Source: Dyella sp. GSA-30
GTDB lineage: Bacteria > Pseudomonadota > Gammaproteobacteria > Xanthomonadales > Rhodanobacteraceae
NCBI RefSeq assembly: GCF_027924605.1
Contig: NZ_AP027042.1
Span: 4,813,524 to 4,877,523, forward strand
Reading direction: 5' to 3'
Length of the DNA: 64,000 nucleotides
Shown: positions 38,241 to 47,220 of the stretch, piece after piece
Position numbering within the stretch: position 1 is the first letter of the stretch
Layout of the letters: every line of letters begins with the position of its first letter
Made by a program: the position numbers and the translations under genes
Notes under the pieces: model-generated
Database searches by the model: none
Told to the model about the DNA's origin: nothing
What the model saw: the letters and a program-made list of their open reading frames with translations, nothing else

Positions 38241-38885
38241 ATGCCCCGCAAACGCCGCGTCACTGCCCAACTCGATCCTTCGCTGCTCGTCGCCGGCGTG
38301 GACGAGGCCGGCCGCGGACCACTGGCGGGTCCGGTAGTGGTGGCTGCCGTCATTCTCGATGCAAGCAAACCCATCCGTGGCTTGAACGATTCCAAGCAGC
38401 TCAACGAAGCGACCCGCGAAAAGCTCTATGACCGGATCATCGAGCGAGCCATCGCATGGAGCGTGGTCTTCGTGGAGCGGGAGGAAATCGACCGCATCAA
38501 TATTTTCCAGGCAACGATGCAGGGCATGACGCGCTCGCTGCTTGGCCTTGCCACGCCCCCCGGCTATGCGCTGATCGACGGCAATCGCCTGCCCAAGCAT
38601 TTGCCCTGCCCGGCACAAGCAGTCGTCGGTGGCGACGCCACGGAGCCCGCTATCAGCGCAGCATCGATCCTGGCCAAGGTCAGCCGCGACCGTCACATGG
38701 TCGCGCTCGATGCGCTTTTCCCCGGCTACGGTTTCGCGCGGCACAAGGGCTACAGCGTGCCCGAACATCTCGATGCCCTGACCCGCCTGGGCCCCTGCGA
38801 ACACCATCGCCGCAGCTTCGCCCCGGTACGCATGCTGCTCGAACCCGAGCCCATGCTGACGAACGACTTGTTCTCCGCGCTTTAA
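38241..38885 (+). CDS. rnhB: Ribonuclease HII
   Basis: This 214-residue nuclease removes ribonucleotides from DNA-RNA hybrids. The acidic site begins in [20 protein letters not shown] and includes the Asp in LIDGNRLP. The ATG at 38241 is preferred; a TTG at 38205 overlapping the lpxB stop is possible. It closes the lpx run. Confidence 0.95.
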   Translation: MPRKRRVTAQLDPSLLVAGVDEAGRGPLAGPVVVAAVILDASKPIRGLNDSKQLNEATREKLYDRIIERAIAWSVVFVEREEIDRINIFQATMQGMTRSLLGLATPPGYALIDGNRLPKHLPCPAQAVVGGDATEPAISAASILAKVSRDRHMVALDALFPGYGFARHKGYSVPEHLDALTRLGPCEHHRRSFAPVRMLLEPEPMLTNDLFSAL

Positions 38886-39121
38886 GCATCAACCGCACCA
38901 ACCGCCCCCTGCCCTTCGGCCCGGGTAATGCGCGTGGCATCGCCGTATGATCCACTCACACAGACCGATGCATGCAACCTTTTCCCACCCCGGCGCATCG
39001 GATGTAAGTGGACGCAAAGACGTCCCACCGCTTTCAAGGCAAGGACGCTCCTGCGGCAGCGTCGATGCGCTGTCGACTTTATCTGGCATCCAACGCGTTC
39101 ACATGACGCAGGAGTTCTGCC
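38886..39121. other. Spacer after rnhB
   Basis: I see no supported gene or site in these 236 bases apart from a ribosome site (AGGAG at about 39109) for the next small ORF. Open frames of 60-70 codons here lack any protein-like character. Confidence 0.4.
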
Positions 39122-39301
39122 ATGACGCCCGACCAACTGCCTCAGGCGCCCGCTGCCACTGAGCAAGCCCCCGTTCCGCAAGTTGCCGAACCTGGCTTGC
39201 CGCTTGTTCATACCGATTACGATCGTCGGCCGTTGGCGGTCGAACATCTGGAGCATTATCTTGATTTGAGGGCGGAGTATCAGAGGTTTCGGATTGGGTG
39301 A
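39122..39301 (+). CDS. Small 59-residue protein of unknown function
   Basis: This short frame is preceded by AGGAG 7 bases before the ATG. It encodes a Pro/Ala-rich start (MTPDQLPQAPAATEQ) and a more protein-like end (YDRRPLAVEHLEHYLDLRAE, then YQRFRIG). No motif is recognised. Third positions in the second half are strongly G/T-biased, as in the other genes that run into the repeat islands, which suggests it is a real coding frame exposed to the same process. Confidence 0.55.
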   Translation: MTPDQLPQAPAATEQAPVPQVAEPGLPLVHTDYDRRPLAVEHLEHYLDLRAEYQRFRIG

Positions 39302-39382
39302 GGGAGTGTTGGGATTTTGCGTGTGCAGCCTCCCCTAATTCGTCATTCCGATGCAGGCCGGAGCTTTTGACGTGGCGGCCTC

Positions 39383-39706
39383 GTTCTTGCCTGTGTGCTT
39401 TGGCGACCTGGCCGCTTACGCAGCGGGCGTTTCACTCGCCTGCCGGCGAGCGAGTCACTTTCTCTTTGCTGGCCCACGCTTGCGCGTAGCGCATGCGAAC
39501 GGCGAAGCCGGCCCGGAGGGCGGAGGACCTTTAGGTCCGGAGTAAAGAGAAAGTAACCCAAGAGAAATGGCCTGTGGATCAAGAGCTCTGAGCAGCATTG
39601 AGAAATAAAACCGTTCGTACCGCCTGCTCGAATCGTCAGGGGACACTTCTGGCGCTTCTGAGGTGCGCCGGATTTGTGCGCGAGGCGTCGTGGCGGTGAG
39701 GACTTA
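39383..39706 (+). repeat. Island 2, left repeat unit (forward copy)
   Basis: This 324-bp unit matches 11231-11556 almost throughout, from GTTCTTGCCTG to GAGGACTTAA. It has the same CACTTTCTCTTTGCTGG and AGTAAAGAGAAAGTAAC inverted arms. The short upstream spacer from 39302 includes a REP-like CGTCATTCCGATGCAGGCC near 39342. Confidence 0.85.
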
Positions 39707-39709
39707 AAG

Positions 39710-39838
39710 CCCCCCTCACCCTAACCCTCTCCCCCGGCGGAGCCAGGGGAGAGGGGACTGACTGAAGCGAGCCTTCAACACTGCGAGTTTGCTCCCTCTC
39801 CCCTGGCTTCGCCGGGGGAGAGGGTTGGGGTGAGGGGG
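39710..39838. repeat. Long central inverted repeat of island 2
   Basis: Arms of about 45 bases (39711-39755 and 39794-39838) are complementary with two mismatches; each arm also folds on itself (CCTCTCCCC with GGGGAGAGG). It takes the place held by the REP pair in island 1. Confidence 0.85.
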
Positions 39839-39876
39839 CCGGGTGCTCGCGGAAACATCACCCACAGCGCAGCTTT

Positions 39877-40239
39877 GCTCTCGACAAGCGATGCGCAGCG
39901 AGCCGTCAGCTCTTCGGGCCCCCTCGGGAGCCGAGTGAGGTTTGGACGATCAGGCCCCGAAGGGGGCATCGACAGGACGTCGATGCCTTTAGGACGGGAC
40001 ACGGATGTCCCGTCCTAAAGCCCGGCCAGACCTCACGGTCCGAAGGACGGCGGACGCGGGGTGTCCTTTCTTTGGTTAGCTTTCTTTGGACAAGCAAAGA
40101 AAGTAACTCGCGCGCCGGCAGGCGAGCGAAACACGCCGAAGGCGACTTTCTCGCACGAACACTAAGCCAGAGCGATGCACGCTCTCGCGACAACCCGACA
40201 CCGAAGCCACTGGGTCCCCGCCTACGCGGGGATGACGAG
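39877..40239 (-). repeat. Island 2, right repeat unit (inverted, internally deleted)
   Basis: This 363-bp unit matches 11757-12183 but lacks about 60 bases corresponding to 11971-12030: the TTTCTTT arm now directly joins GGACAAGCAAAG. The multi-hairpin motif is retained. It ends with TACGCGGGGATGACGAG. Confidence 0.82.
39935..40036. other. Multi-hairpin structured motif, copy 2
   Basis: The closing stem is GTGAGGTTTGG/CCAGACCTCAC. Inner hairpins are CCCCGAAGGGG; a 9-bp stem GGCATCGAC with AGGAC loop (39965-39987); and a 14-15-bp stem around TTTAGGACGGGACA with a CGGA loop (39988-40019). Stem sequences differ from copy 1 on both sides, so base pairing is preserved. Confidence 0.55.
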
Positions 40240-40274
40240 TAGGCGGGAATCAGAAAACCACAAGGAGCGACGAC

Positions 40275-41711
40275 TCACCCCTTCCGCAACCGACTATGCC
40301 GATACCCATAAAACACATAAATCAGCATACCCACCGCCGTCCACCCCGCCAGCAACAACCAATTGGCCAGATTCATCTGCGCCAACAAAAACAGACAAAC
40401 CACCACACCAAGCACACACACGACAGGCGCCGCAGGCACTCGAAACCCGCGCTTCAGATGCGGATGCGTGCGACGCAGAATCAACACGCCAATGCACACC
40501 GTGGAGAACGCCAACAACGTGCCCATCGAAAGCAGATCACCCAGCAGGTTGAGCGGAAAGATCGCCGCCAACACGCCACCGATCACACCCACCAGCAAAG
40601 TGGTGCGATGCGGTGTCTGATGTTCGCTGTGCACCGCATTGAAGAAGCGCGGCAACAAACCATCGCCAGCCATCGTATAGAGAATGCGCGACAGCCCCAG
40701 ATGCATGACCAGGATGACCGAGGTAAGACCAGCAACCGCGCCGATCTGCGTGACGACCTTCAGCCATCCCAGCGCAGGATGCGCCGCCAGCGCGGTGGCC
40801 ACCGGCTCGGCCGTACCCAGCTGCGCATAGGGCACCAGACCGGTCAGTACCGCCGCCACGATGATGTAAAGCACCGTGCAGATGGTCAGCGAAATCAAAA
40901 TACCCGCCGGCACGTTGAACTGCGGGTTGCGCGTTTCCTGCGCCGCCGTCGCCACCGCATCGAACCCGATATAGGCGAAGAACACACTGGTGGCCGCGCG
41001 GAATACGCCTGACCAGCCATAGTGATCGCCGCCCTGGTTTGCCGGCACGAACGGATGCCAGAGGGACGGATCGATGTATTGCACGCCGAACAACACGAAC
41101 AACAGCACCACCAGCACCTTGAGCACCACCACCACACTGGCAAACCAGGTCGACTGACGCGTGCCGCGATAGAGCAGCAAGGTGAGCGCGGCCACGATCA
41201 GCAGCGCCGGCAGGTTGAGCCAGGCACCGGTCCATTGCAGGTGGCCGTCCTTGAAACTCACCGGCGCGTCTGCCAGCACACCCGGCACGTGGATGCCGAT
41301 GCTCTTGAGCAAACCCACCGCGTAGCCGGACCAGCCGACCGCCACCGACGAAACCGCCAGCAGGTACTCCGCCACCACGTTCCAGCCGATGAACCAGGCC
41401 AGCAGCTCGCCGAAGGTGGCATAGGCGTAAACGTAGGCGCTCCCGGAGACGGGCAGCATGGCGGCGAACTCGGCGTAGCTCAGGGCCGCCAGCGCAGCGG
41501 CAAGGCCGGCCAGCACGAAGGACAGGGTCAGGGCCGGGCCGGCGTGCTCGGCGGCGGCCTGGCCGGTAATCACGAAGATGCCCGCACCGATCACCGCACC
41601 TACGCCCAACATGACCAACTGGGTAAGCCCCAGGGTGCGGCGCAGCGCGTTGTCGCTCGAAAGCGAGGCCTCGACCGGCTTGACCGCAAAAAGTGAGCGT
41701 ACCAGGGACAT
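40275..41711 (-). CDS. APC-family amino acid permease
   Basis: This 478-residue inner-membrane transporter has about 12-14 predicted helices and the APC N-terminal motif (GVGAVIGAGIFVITGQAAAE in helix 1), similar to cationic-amino-acid/YfnA transporters. The start at 41711 follows AGGAAAGGAAC; an upstream frame to 41816 is unsupported. The substrate is not readable. The last 250-300 bases, toward repeat island 2, have third positions rich in G and T, unlike the first two thirds. It is divergent from the diguanylate cyclase gene. Confidence 0.88.
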   Translation of the reverse strand: MSLVRSLFAVKPVEASLSSDNALRRTLGLTQLVMLGVGAVIGAGIFVITGQAAAEHAGPALTLSFVLAGLAAALAALSYAEFAAMLPVSGSAYVYAYATFGELLAWFIGWNVVAEYLLAVSSVAVGWSGYAVGLLKSIGIHVPGVLADAPVSFKDGHLQWTGAWLNLPALLIVAALTLLLYRGTRQSTWFASVVVVLKVLVVLLFVLFGVQYIDPSLWHPFVPANQGGDHYGWSGVFRAATSVFFAYIGFDAVATAAQETRNPQFNVPAGILISLTICTVLYIIVAAVLTGLVPYAQLGTAEPVATALAAHPALGWLKVVTQIGAVAGLTSVILVMHLGLSRILYTMAGDGLLPRFFNAVHSEHQTPHRTTLLVGVIGGVLAAIFPLNLLGDLLSMGTLLAFSTVCIGVLILRRTHPHLKRGFRVPAAPVVCVLGVVVCLFLLAQMNLANWLLLAGWTAVGMLIYVFYGYRHSRLRKG

Positions 41712-41882
41712 CCGCGTTCCTTTCCTATTTCGTAAACAACGAGGTTTAACCCTGAACCATGCCAGCCGGGGGCAGCGCTGACAACCCGTTTGCAAAGATG
41801 GCGGCATCCGGGCCACGCTTTGGTTAGCATGGCACCGGAGCCGTGCGTTTCGTTGAGCTGCTTTCAGGGGAGAGCCACAACC

Positions 41883-43388
41883 GTGCGTCTGGTCTGGATC
41901 GCGCTGGCCTTGCTCGGAATCCAGGCGTTATTCGCCTGGCATGGGCTGGGCGCACAAGAAGTCCTGGCGCGTTGCCTGTTTATCGCGATCCAATGCGTCG
42001 CCCTGGCGGCCATCGCTGCGCAGTACCGGCGCGACCCCACCCCGATCCGCGGGCTATGGCTGCTACTGGCGCTCGCGGTCGGCATGCAGGTGTTGTGGGC
42101 GGGGACCAATTTGATCGCCCAGATCTACGGCGACCCGCGCGGCTGGCTCACATCGACGGGCGTCGTGCTTTCCGGGCTCTACATGATCCCCTGCATGCTG
42201 ATGATCGCGCGCTCCTTCGACCGCCGCGAACCCAGGGCCGTACTGATACTCGACCTCGCCCTTTCCGCGGAAGTCGGCGTGCTGCTGTGCGCTTTGGTAT
42301 TTCGCATTATCGGCGGTGTCGGCGAGCCGACCTCGGCCGACATCTACGTGATCATCCACCATGCCGACGCCATCGATTTTTCGCTGTCGATCCTGGCCCT
42401 GCTGCGTATGCTGGGCATCCGCAGCGTGCATGGCCGCTTTTTCTATTTCTGCTCGGCGGTTTTCCTGTGGACCAACGCCATCGCGGCGGCCATCTACAAC
42501 CGCGTCGAGCTGAGCGGCCTGCCACCCTGGAGCATGCCGATGATCGGGCTGGCCTACGTCGCCCTGGCGACCGCGGTTTCGCGACCGATCCCGCGCTTCT
42601 TGTGGCGCTACCGTCCCTCGCGCCGTATCACGCAAACCATCGTGTCGTTCGCGCCGGTGGTGACATCGCTGGCCGTGCTGCTGCTGGCGGTCAGCGTGTC
42701 GCGATTGAACTACATCCTTGGCATGATCGCCGCCGTCGCATCCGTGTTGCTGTATGCATTGCGCGTCGCGTTCATCCAGAGCCGCAATCAGGACATCCAG
42801 CGCATCGCGCAACTGAACAACCAGCGTTTGCAACAACAGGTAGGCCGCGATCCGTTGACCGGCATCGCCAACCGCAGCCTGCTCGATACGCGCCTGCCGG
42901 CGATCTGGCGCGACGGCGCGCGGCAAGGCAAGACCTGCGCCTTGCTGATGGTCGATATCGATTTTTTCAAGCAGTTCAACGATAGCCAGGGGCATCTGGC
43001 CGGCGACGAATGCCTGATCAAGGTCGCCACCGTGCTCGCGGCCAACGTGACCGCGCCGCAAGGGCTGGTCGCGCGTTACGGCGGCGAGGAGTTTGCGATC
43101 GTCCTGCCGGATGCGCACGAGGCGCAGGCGATCGAAGTGGCCGAACAACTGATCGAGGCAATCGAACGTATCGACATCCCGCATCCGCAAAGCCCGCTCG
43201 GACGCATCACGGTGAGTATCGGCATTGCCACCCTGATATGCAGCAGCGAAGGCAGCGCCACCGTGTTGCTGGAAGCTGCCGACCAGGCCATGTATCGGGC
43301 CAAGGAGCTGGGTCGCAACCGGCATGAAACAACCGGCACACCCGTGTTCGACCCGTCGCGCGCGCCTTGCGAACGCCCTGCGTCATGA
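41883..43388 (+). CDS. Membrane diguanylate cyclase (GGDEF)
   Basis: This protein of about 501 residues has an N-terminal region of roughly eight membrane helices that may sense an unknown signal, then a short coiled linker and a GGDEF domain with an intact active site (VDIDFFKQFNDSQGH and ARYGGEEFAIVLP). The RxxD product-inhibition site, normally five residues before GGEEF, is absent (APQG instead), so feedback inhibition by c-di-GMP may be lost. I use GTG 41883 after GGGGAG; ATG 41829 is an alternative. Confidence 0.88.
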   Translation: MRLVWIALALLGIQALFAWHGLGAQEVLARCLFIAIQCVALAAIAAQYRRDPTPIRGLWLLLALAVGMQVLWAGTNLIAQIYGDPRGWLTSTGVVLSGLYMIPCMLMIARSFDRREPRAVLILDLALSAEVGVLLCALVFRIIGGVGEPTSADIYVIIHHADAIDFSLSILALLRMLGIRSVHGRFFYFCSAVFLWTNAIAAAIYNRVELSGLPPWSMPMIGLAYVALATAVSRPIPRFLWRYRPSRRITQTIVSFAPVVTSLAVLLLAVSVSRLNYILGMIAAVASVLLYALRVAFIQSRNQDIQRIAQLNNQRLQQQVGRDPLTGIANRSLLDTRLPAIWRDGARQGKTCALLMVDIDFFKQFNDSQGHLAGDECLIKVATVLAANVTAPQGLVARYGGEEFAIVLPDAHEAQAIEVAEQLIEAIERIDIPHPQSPLGRITVSIGIATLICSSEGSATVLLEAADQAMYRAKELGRNRHETTGTPVFDPSRAPCERPAS

Positions 43389-43501
43389 CGCCCGAGCCCC
43401 AACAACGAGGCCTGGCAACGGGTCCTGACAATCGGCCAATGTCAATTCTTGCCCGCTCCCGAGCGCACCGCTAGGCTGGGCATCTATCTCGCGCGCACGC
43501 C

Positions 43502-46500
43502 ATGTCCGTCAGTTTCGCTCACCTCCATTTGCACAGCGAGTACTCGCTGGTCGACTCGACTATCCGCATCAAGGGATTGGTCGCTGCCTGCGTGCGCGAG
43601 GGTATTCCGGCTGTCGCGCTGACCGACGACAGCAACATGTTCGCCCTGGTGAAGTTCTACAAGGCATGCAGCGCCGCCGGCATCAAGCCGATCGGCGGCA
43701 GCGACCTGTGGATCAGCGCACCAGACGACCCGCGCCCCTGGCGCCTGACCGTGTTGTGCCAGAACCGCGACGGCTACCTGAACCTGTCGCGGCTGATCTC
43801 GCGCGCCTGGCGCGACGGCCAGCACAACGGCAAGGCGCTGGTCGACGCCCTCTGGCTCACACCCGATACCTCGCATGGCTTGATCGCCGTGCTCGGGCGC
43901 GAAAGCGAAGTCGGTCGTATCGCCTTGAATCAGGGCGTCGACGCGGCGGTGGCCAAGCTGCGTCCCATGACGCGCCTGTTCCCGGACCGCCTGTATCTGG
44001 AATTGACGCGTTGCGGCCGCGAAGGCGAGGAAAACTGGAACGCCGCCGCGCTCGCCATCGCCGCCGAGCTGAACCTGCCGGTGATCGCCAGCAACGACGT
44101 GCGTTTTCTCAAACGCGACGATTTCGAGGCGCACGAGGCACGCGTTTGCATTCATCAGGGTCGCGTGCTCGCGGACCCGAAGCGCCCGCGCGACTACAGC
44201 CAGGAGCAGTACCTCAAGACGCCGGGCGATATGGCGACGCTGTTCGCCGATATTCCCGAGGCACTGGAAAACACGCTCGAACTAGCCAAGCGTTGCAACC
44301 TGGAACTGAGCTTCGGCACGTATTACCTGCCCGATTTCCCGGTACCGGCGGGCCATGACCTGTCCAGCTACATCCGCGAGATTTCCCGCGAAGGGCTGAA
44401 GGAACGTCTGGCCCATGCGCCGCTCGCCGACGGCTGCACCCTGGCCGACTACGAAGCGCGCCTGGAACGCGAGCTGGACGTCATCATCAAGATGGGCTTC
44501 CCCGGCTACTTCCTGATCGTGTCGGACTTCATCAACTGGGGTAAGCAGCACGGCATTCCGGTAGGTCCGGGACGCGGTTCGGGTGCCGGTTCGCTGGTCG
44601 CCTGGGTGTTGAAGATCACCGACCTCGATCCTTTGCAGTTCGCCTTGCTGTTCGAGCGATTCCTGAATCCCGAACGCGTATCGATGCCCGACTTCGATAT
44701 CGACTTCTGCATGGATCGCCGCGACGAGGTGATCGACTACGTGTCGCGCAAATACGGCCGCGACCACGTCAGCCAGATCATCACCTACGGCTCGATGGCG
44801 GCCAAGGCGGTGCTGCGCGATTCCGGCCGCGTGCTCGGCATGGGCTACAACGCGGTCGACAAGATCGCCAAGCTGATTCCCGCGCGCCCGCTCGACCTGA
44901 CCCTGTCGTGCGCACTCGGACGCAGCGAGAAGGCGCAGAAAGAACCCGATCGCGTCGTCAAGGAATTCTGCGAGCTGTACGAGCAGGACGAAGAAGCACG
45001 CACGCTGATCGACCTGGCACTGAAGCTCGAAAGCCTCACCCGTAACGCCGGCAAGCACGCCGGTGGCGTGGTGATCGCACCGACACCGTTGACCGATTTT
45101 GCCCCGCTGTACTGCGAACCGGGCGGCGGTGGCGTGGTGACCCAGTACGACAAGGACGACGTCGAGGCGGTTGGCCTGGTGAAGTTCGACTTCCTGGGCC
45201 TGCGTACGCTGACCATCATCGATTGGGCGGTGAAGGCGATCAATCTGCGTCGCGCGAAAACCGGCGAAGCGCTGCTCGACATTGCGACGCTGCCGCTCGA
45301 TGACGCGTACACCTACGATCAGGTATTCAAGAAAGCGCAGACGGTAGCGGTCTTCCAGTTCGAATCGGCCGGCATGCAGCGCATGCTCAAGGACGCCAAG
45401 GCGGACCGCTTCGAGGACCTCATTGCGCTCGGCGCGCTGTATCGCCCCGGCCCGATGGACCTGATTCCAAGCTTCGTGGCGCGTAAGCACGGACGCGAGG
45501 AAGTCCAATACCCCGACCCGCGCGTCGAGCCTGTCCTGAAAGAGACCTACGGCATCATGGTCTATCAGGAGCAGGTGATGCAGATGGCGCAGATCGTGGG
45601 CGGTTACTCGCTCGGCGGCGCCGACCTGCTGCGCCGCGCGATGGGTAAGAAGAAAGTCGAGGAAATGGCGAAGGAGCGCGCCAAGTTCCGCGAGGGCGCG
45701 GCCAAGGACGGGCTCACCGGCGACAAGGCCGATGCCATCTTCGACTTGATGGAAAAATTCGCCGGCTACGGCTTCAACAAGTCGCACGCCGCCGCCTACG
45801 CCCTGGTCTCCTACCAGACCGCCTGGCTGAAAGCGCACTACCCCGCCGAGTTCATGGCCGCGACGATTTCGTCGGACATGGACAACACCGACAAGGCGGT
45901 CACCTTCCTCGACGAATCGCGGGCGATCGGCCTGACCATCCAGCCGCCGGACGTGAACGCTTCGCAGTTCATGTTCGTCGCGGTCGAGCCCAAGGTCATT
46001 CAGTATGGCCTGGGCGCGATCAAGGGCGTCGGCGAAGGCGCCTGCGAGGCCATCGCCGAAGAACGCCGTCGCGGTGGTGTCTACAAGGATCTGGCCGACT
46101 TCTGCCGCCGTGTCGATGGCAGCAAGCTCAATCGCCGCGTGCTCGAAGCGCTGATCTACTCCGGCGCGCTGGATGCGCTGGCGCCCAACCGCGCCAGCCT
46201 GATGGCGCAGCTGCCCAATGCGATGAAGGCGGCCGAGCAGCACCTGCGCGACAAGCAGTCGGGTCAGAACGATATGTTCGGGGCGATGATGGAGTCGGTG
46301 GCGCCGGTCGTGCAGATCGACCTGCCCACCGTGCCCGAGTGGCCGCTGGAGCAGAAGCTGCAGGGCGAGCGCGACACCCTGGGCCACTACCTGTCCGGCC
46401 ACCCCACCGACCCCTGGCGGGACGAGCTGGCGCAGCTGTCGACCTGCCCGCTGGGCGAGATTCCCGACCGCTACCAGCCGCCCAAGCCACGCAAGAACGA

Positions 46501-47047
46501 CAACGACGACGGCAACCGCTTCCGCCGCGGCCCGGATACGCCCTGGACCGTGGCAGGCATGGTCACGGGCCTGCGCAAACGCGGCGACAGCGATGCCTTC
46601 GTGCGGCTGGAAGACGGCACCGGCATTATCGAAGTGAGCTTTTTCGGCGAGCTATATCAACAGGTCGCCCCCCTGCTCACCCGCGATGAGATGCTGGTGG
46701 TCGAAGGCGGCCTGCGCATCGACGATTTCTCCGGCGGCGGCTTCCAGTTGCGGGCCCGCAGCGCCTACTCCCTGAGCGACGCCTGCCGCCGCTACGCCCG
46801 CCTGCTGCAGCTCAAGCTCAACGGCATCCAGCCCAGCTTCGTCGAGGACCTGCGCCACGTCCTGGCCGGTTTCCGCAACGGCCGCACCACCGTGCTCCTG
46901 CGTGGCTACCACAACCAGAACGCTCAGGCCGACCTGGAACTGGGCGAGGAATGGCGCGTGGACGCGATTCCGGCGCTGCTGCGGGCGGTGCGGGGGATGC
47001 CGGGGGTCGAGGCGGCCCGGCTGCGCATCGTTAAGAGCCAGGAGTGA
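43502..47047 (+). CDS. dnaE: DNA polymerase III alpha subunit
   Basis: This 1181-residue replicative polymerase has an N-terminal PHP domain (FAHLHLHSEYSLVD), the catalytic PDFDIDF aspartates, a third region around LVKFDFLGLRTLT, a helix-hairpin-helix segment (GLGAIKGVGEGACEAI) and a C-terminal OB fold (VAGMVTGLRKRG). The first PHP metal residues look slightly degenerate (TDDSNM), as is usual when proofreading is by a separate epsilon subunit. Its last 60 bases are G-rich and its stop lies in an inverted repeat. Confidence 0.97.
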   Translation: MSVSFAHLHLHSEYSLVDSTIRIKGLVAACVREGIPAVALTDDSNMFALVKFYKACSAAGIKPIGGSDLWISAPDDPRPWRLTVLCQNRDGYLNLSRLISRAWRDGQHNGKALVDALWLTPDTSHGLIAVLGRESEVGRIALNQGVDAAVAKLRPMTRLFPDRLYLELTRCGREGEENWNAAALAIAAELNLPVIASNDVRFLKRDDFEAHEARVCIHQGRVLADPKRPRDYSQEQYLKTPGDMATLFADIPEALENTLELAKRCNLELSFGTYYLPDFPVPAGHDLSSYIREISREGLKERLAHAPLADGCTLADYEARLERELDVIIKMGFPGYFLIVSDFINWGKQHGIPVGPGRGSGAGSLVAWVLKITDLDPLQFALLFERFLNPERVSMPDFDIDFCMDRRDEVIDYVSRKYGRDHVSQIITYGSMAAKAVLRDSGRVLGMGYNAVDKIAKLIPARPLDLTLSCALGRSEKAQKEPDRVVKEFCELYEQDEEARTLIDLALKLESLTRNAGKHAGGVVIAPTPLTDFAPLYCEPGGGGVVTQYDKDDVEAVGLVKFDFLGLRTLTIIDWAVKAINLRRAKTGEALLDIATLPLDDAYTYDQVFKKAQTVAVFQFESAGMQRMLKDAKADRFEDLIALGALYRPGPMDLIPSFVARKHGREEVQYPDPRVEPVLKETYGIMVYQEQVMQMAQIVGGYSLGGADLLRRAMGKKKVEEMAKERAKFREGAAKDGLTGDKADAIFDLMEKFAGYGFNKSHAAAYALVSYQTAWLKAHYPAEFMAATISSDMDNTDKAVTFLDESRAIGLTIQPPDVNASQFMFVAVEPKVIQYGLGAIKGVGEGACEAIAEERRRGGVYKDLADFCRRVDGSKLNRRVLEALIYSGALDALAPNRASLMAQLPNAMKAAEQHLRDKQSGQNDMFGAMMESVAPVVQIDLPTVPEWPLEQKLQGERDTLGHYLSGHPTDPWRDELAQLSTCPLGEIPDRYQPPKPRKNDNDDGNRFRRGPDTPWTVAGMVTGLRKRGDSDAFVRLEDGTGIIEVSFFGELYQQVAPLLTRDEMLVVEGGLRIDDFSGGGFQLRARSAYSLSDACRRYARLLQLKLNGIQPSFVEDLRHVLAGFRNGRTTVLLRGYHNQNAQADLELGEEWRVDAIPALLRAVRGMPGVEAARLRIVKSQE

Positions 47048-47130
47048 GTGAAGAGGAGTGAGGAGTAAGAGAGAGCAAGAGCAGAGCGAGAGCCTGCTTT
47101 CTCTCACTCCTCACTCCTCTTCACTCACTT
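47042..47130. repeat. Large GAGGAGTGAG-family inverted repeat after dnaE
   Basis: Arms of about 30 bases (47042-47071 and 47101-47130) pair with two mismatches and extend further imperfectly. The left arm includes the dnaE stop codon. There is no T-run. Confidence 0.75.
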
Positions 47131-47184
47131 CTGCCCTCCCGGGCCACCGTACGGTCCCGTTCCCGCGAACCGCCCCCACCCAGC

Positions 47185-47190
47185 TATACT
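47185..47190 (+). promoter_or_regulatory. -10 box of accA
   Basis: TATACT in the context AGCTATACTGCG lies 31 bases before the accA ATG. No -35 is obvious. Confidence 0.4.
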
Positions 47191-47220
47191 GCGCCGCTTC
47201 TGTGCCACAAACACCTGCGA

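Noticed and set aside
38928-39125. 65-70 codon frames after rnhB
   Set aside because: No ribosome site, no recognisable composition, mutually overlapping.
39298-39646. Short frames of 60-80 codons in repeat island 2
   Set aside because: They coincide with the left repeat unit; equivalent frames occur only because the DNA is repeated.
44282-46402. 706-codon minus-strand frame opposite dnaE
   Set aside because: A shadow of dnaE codon structure with no domain features.
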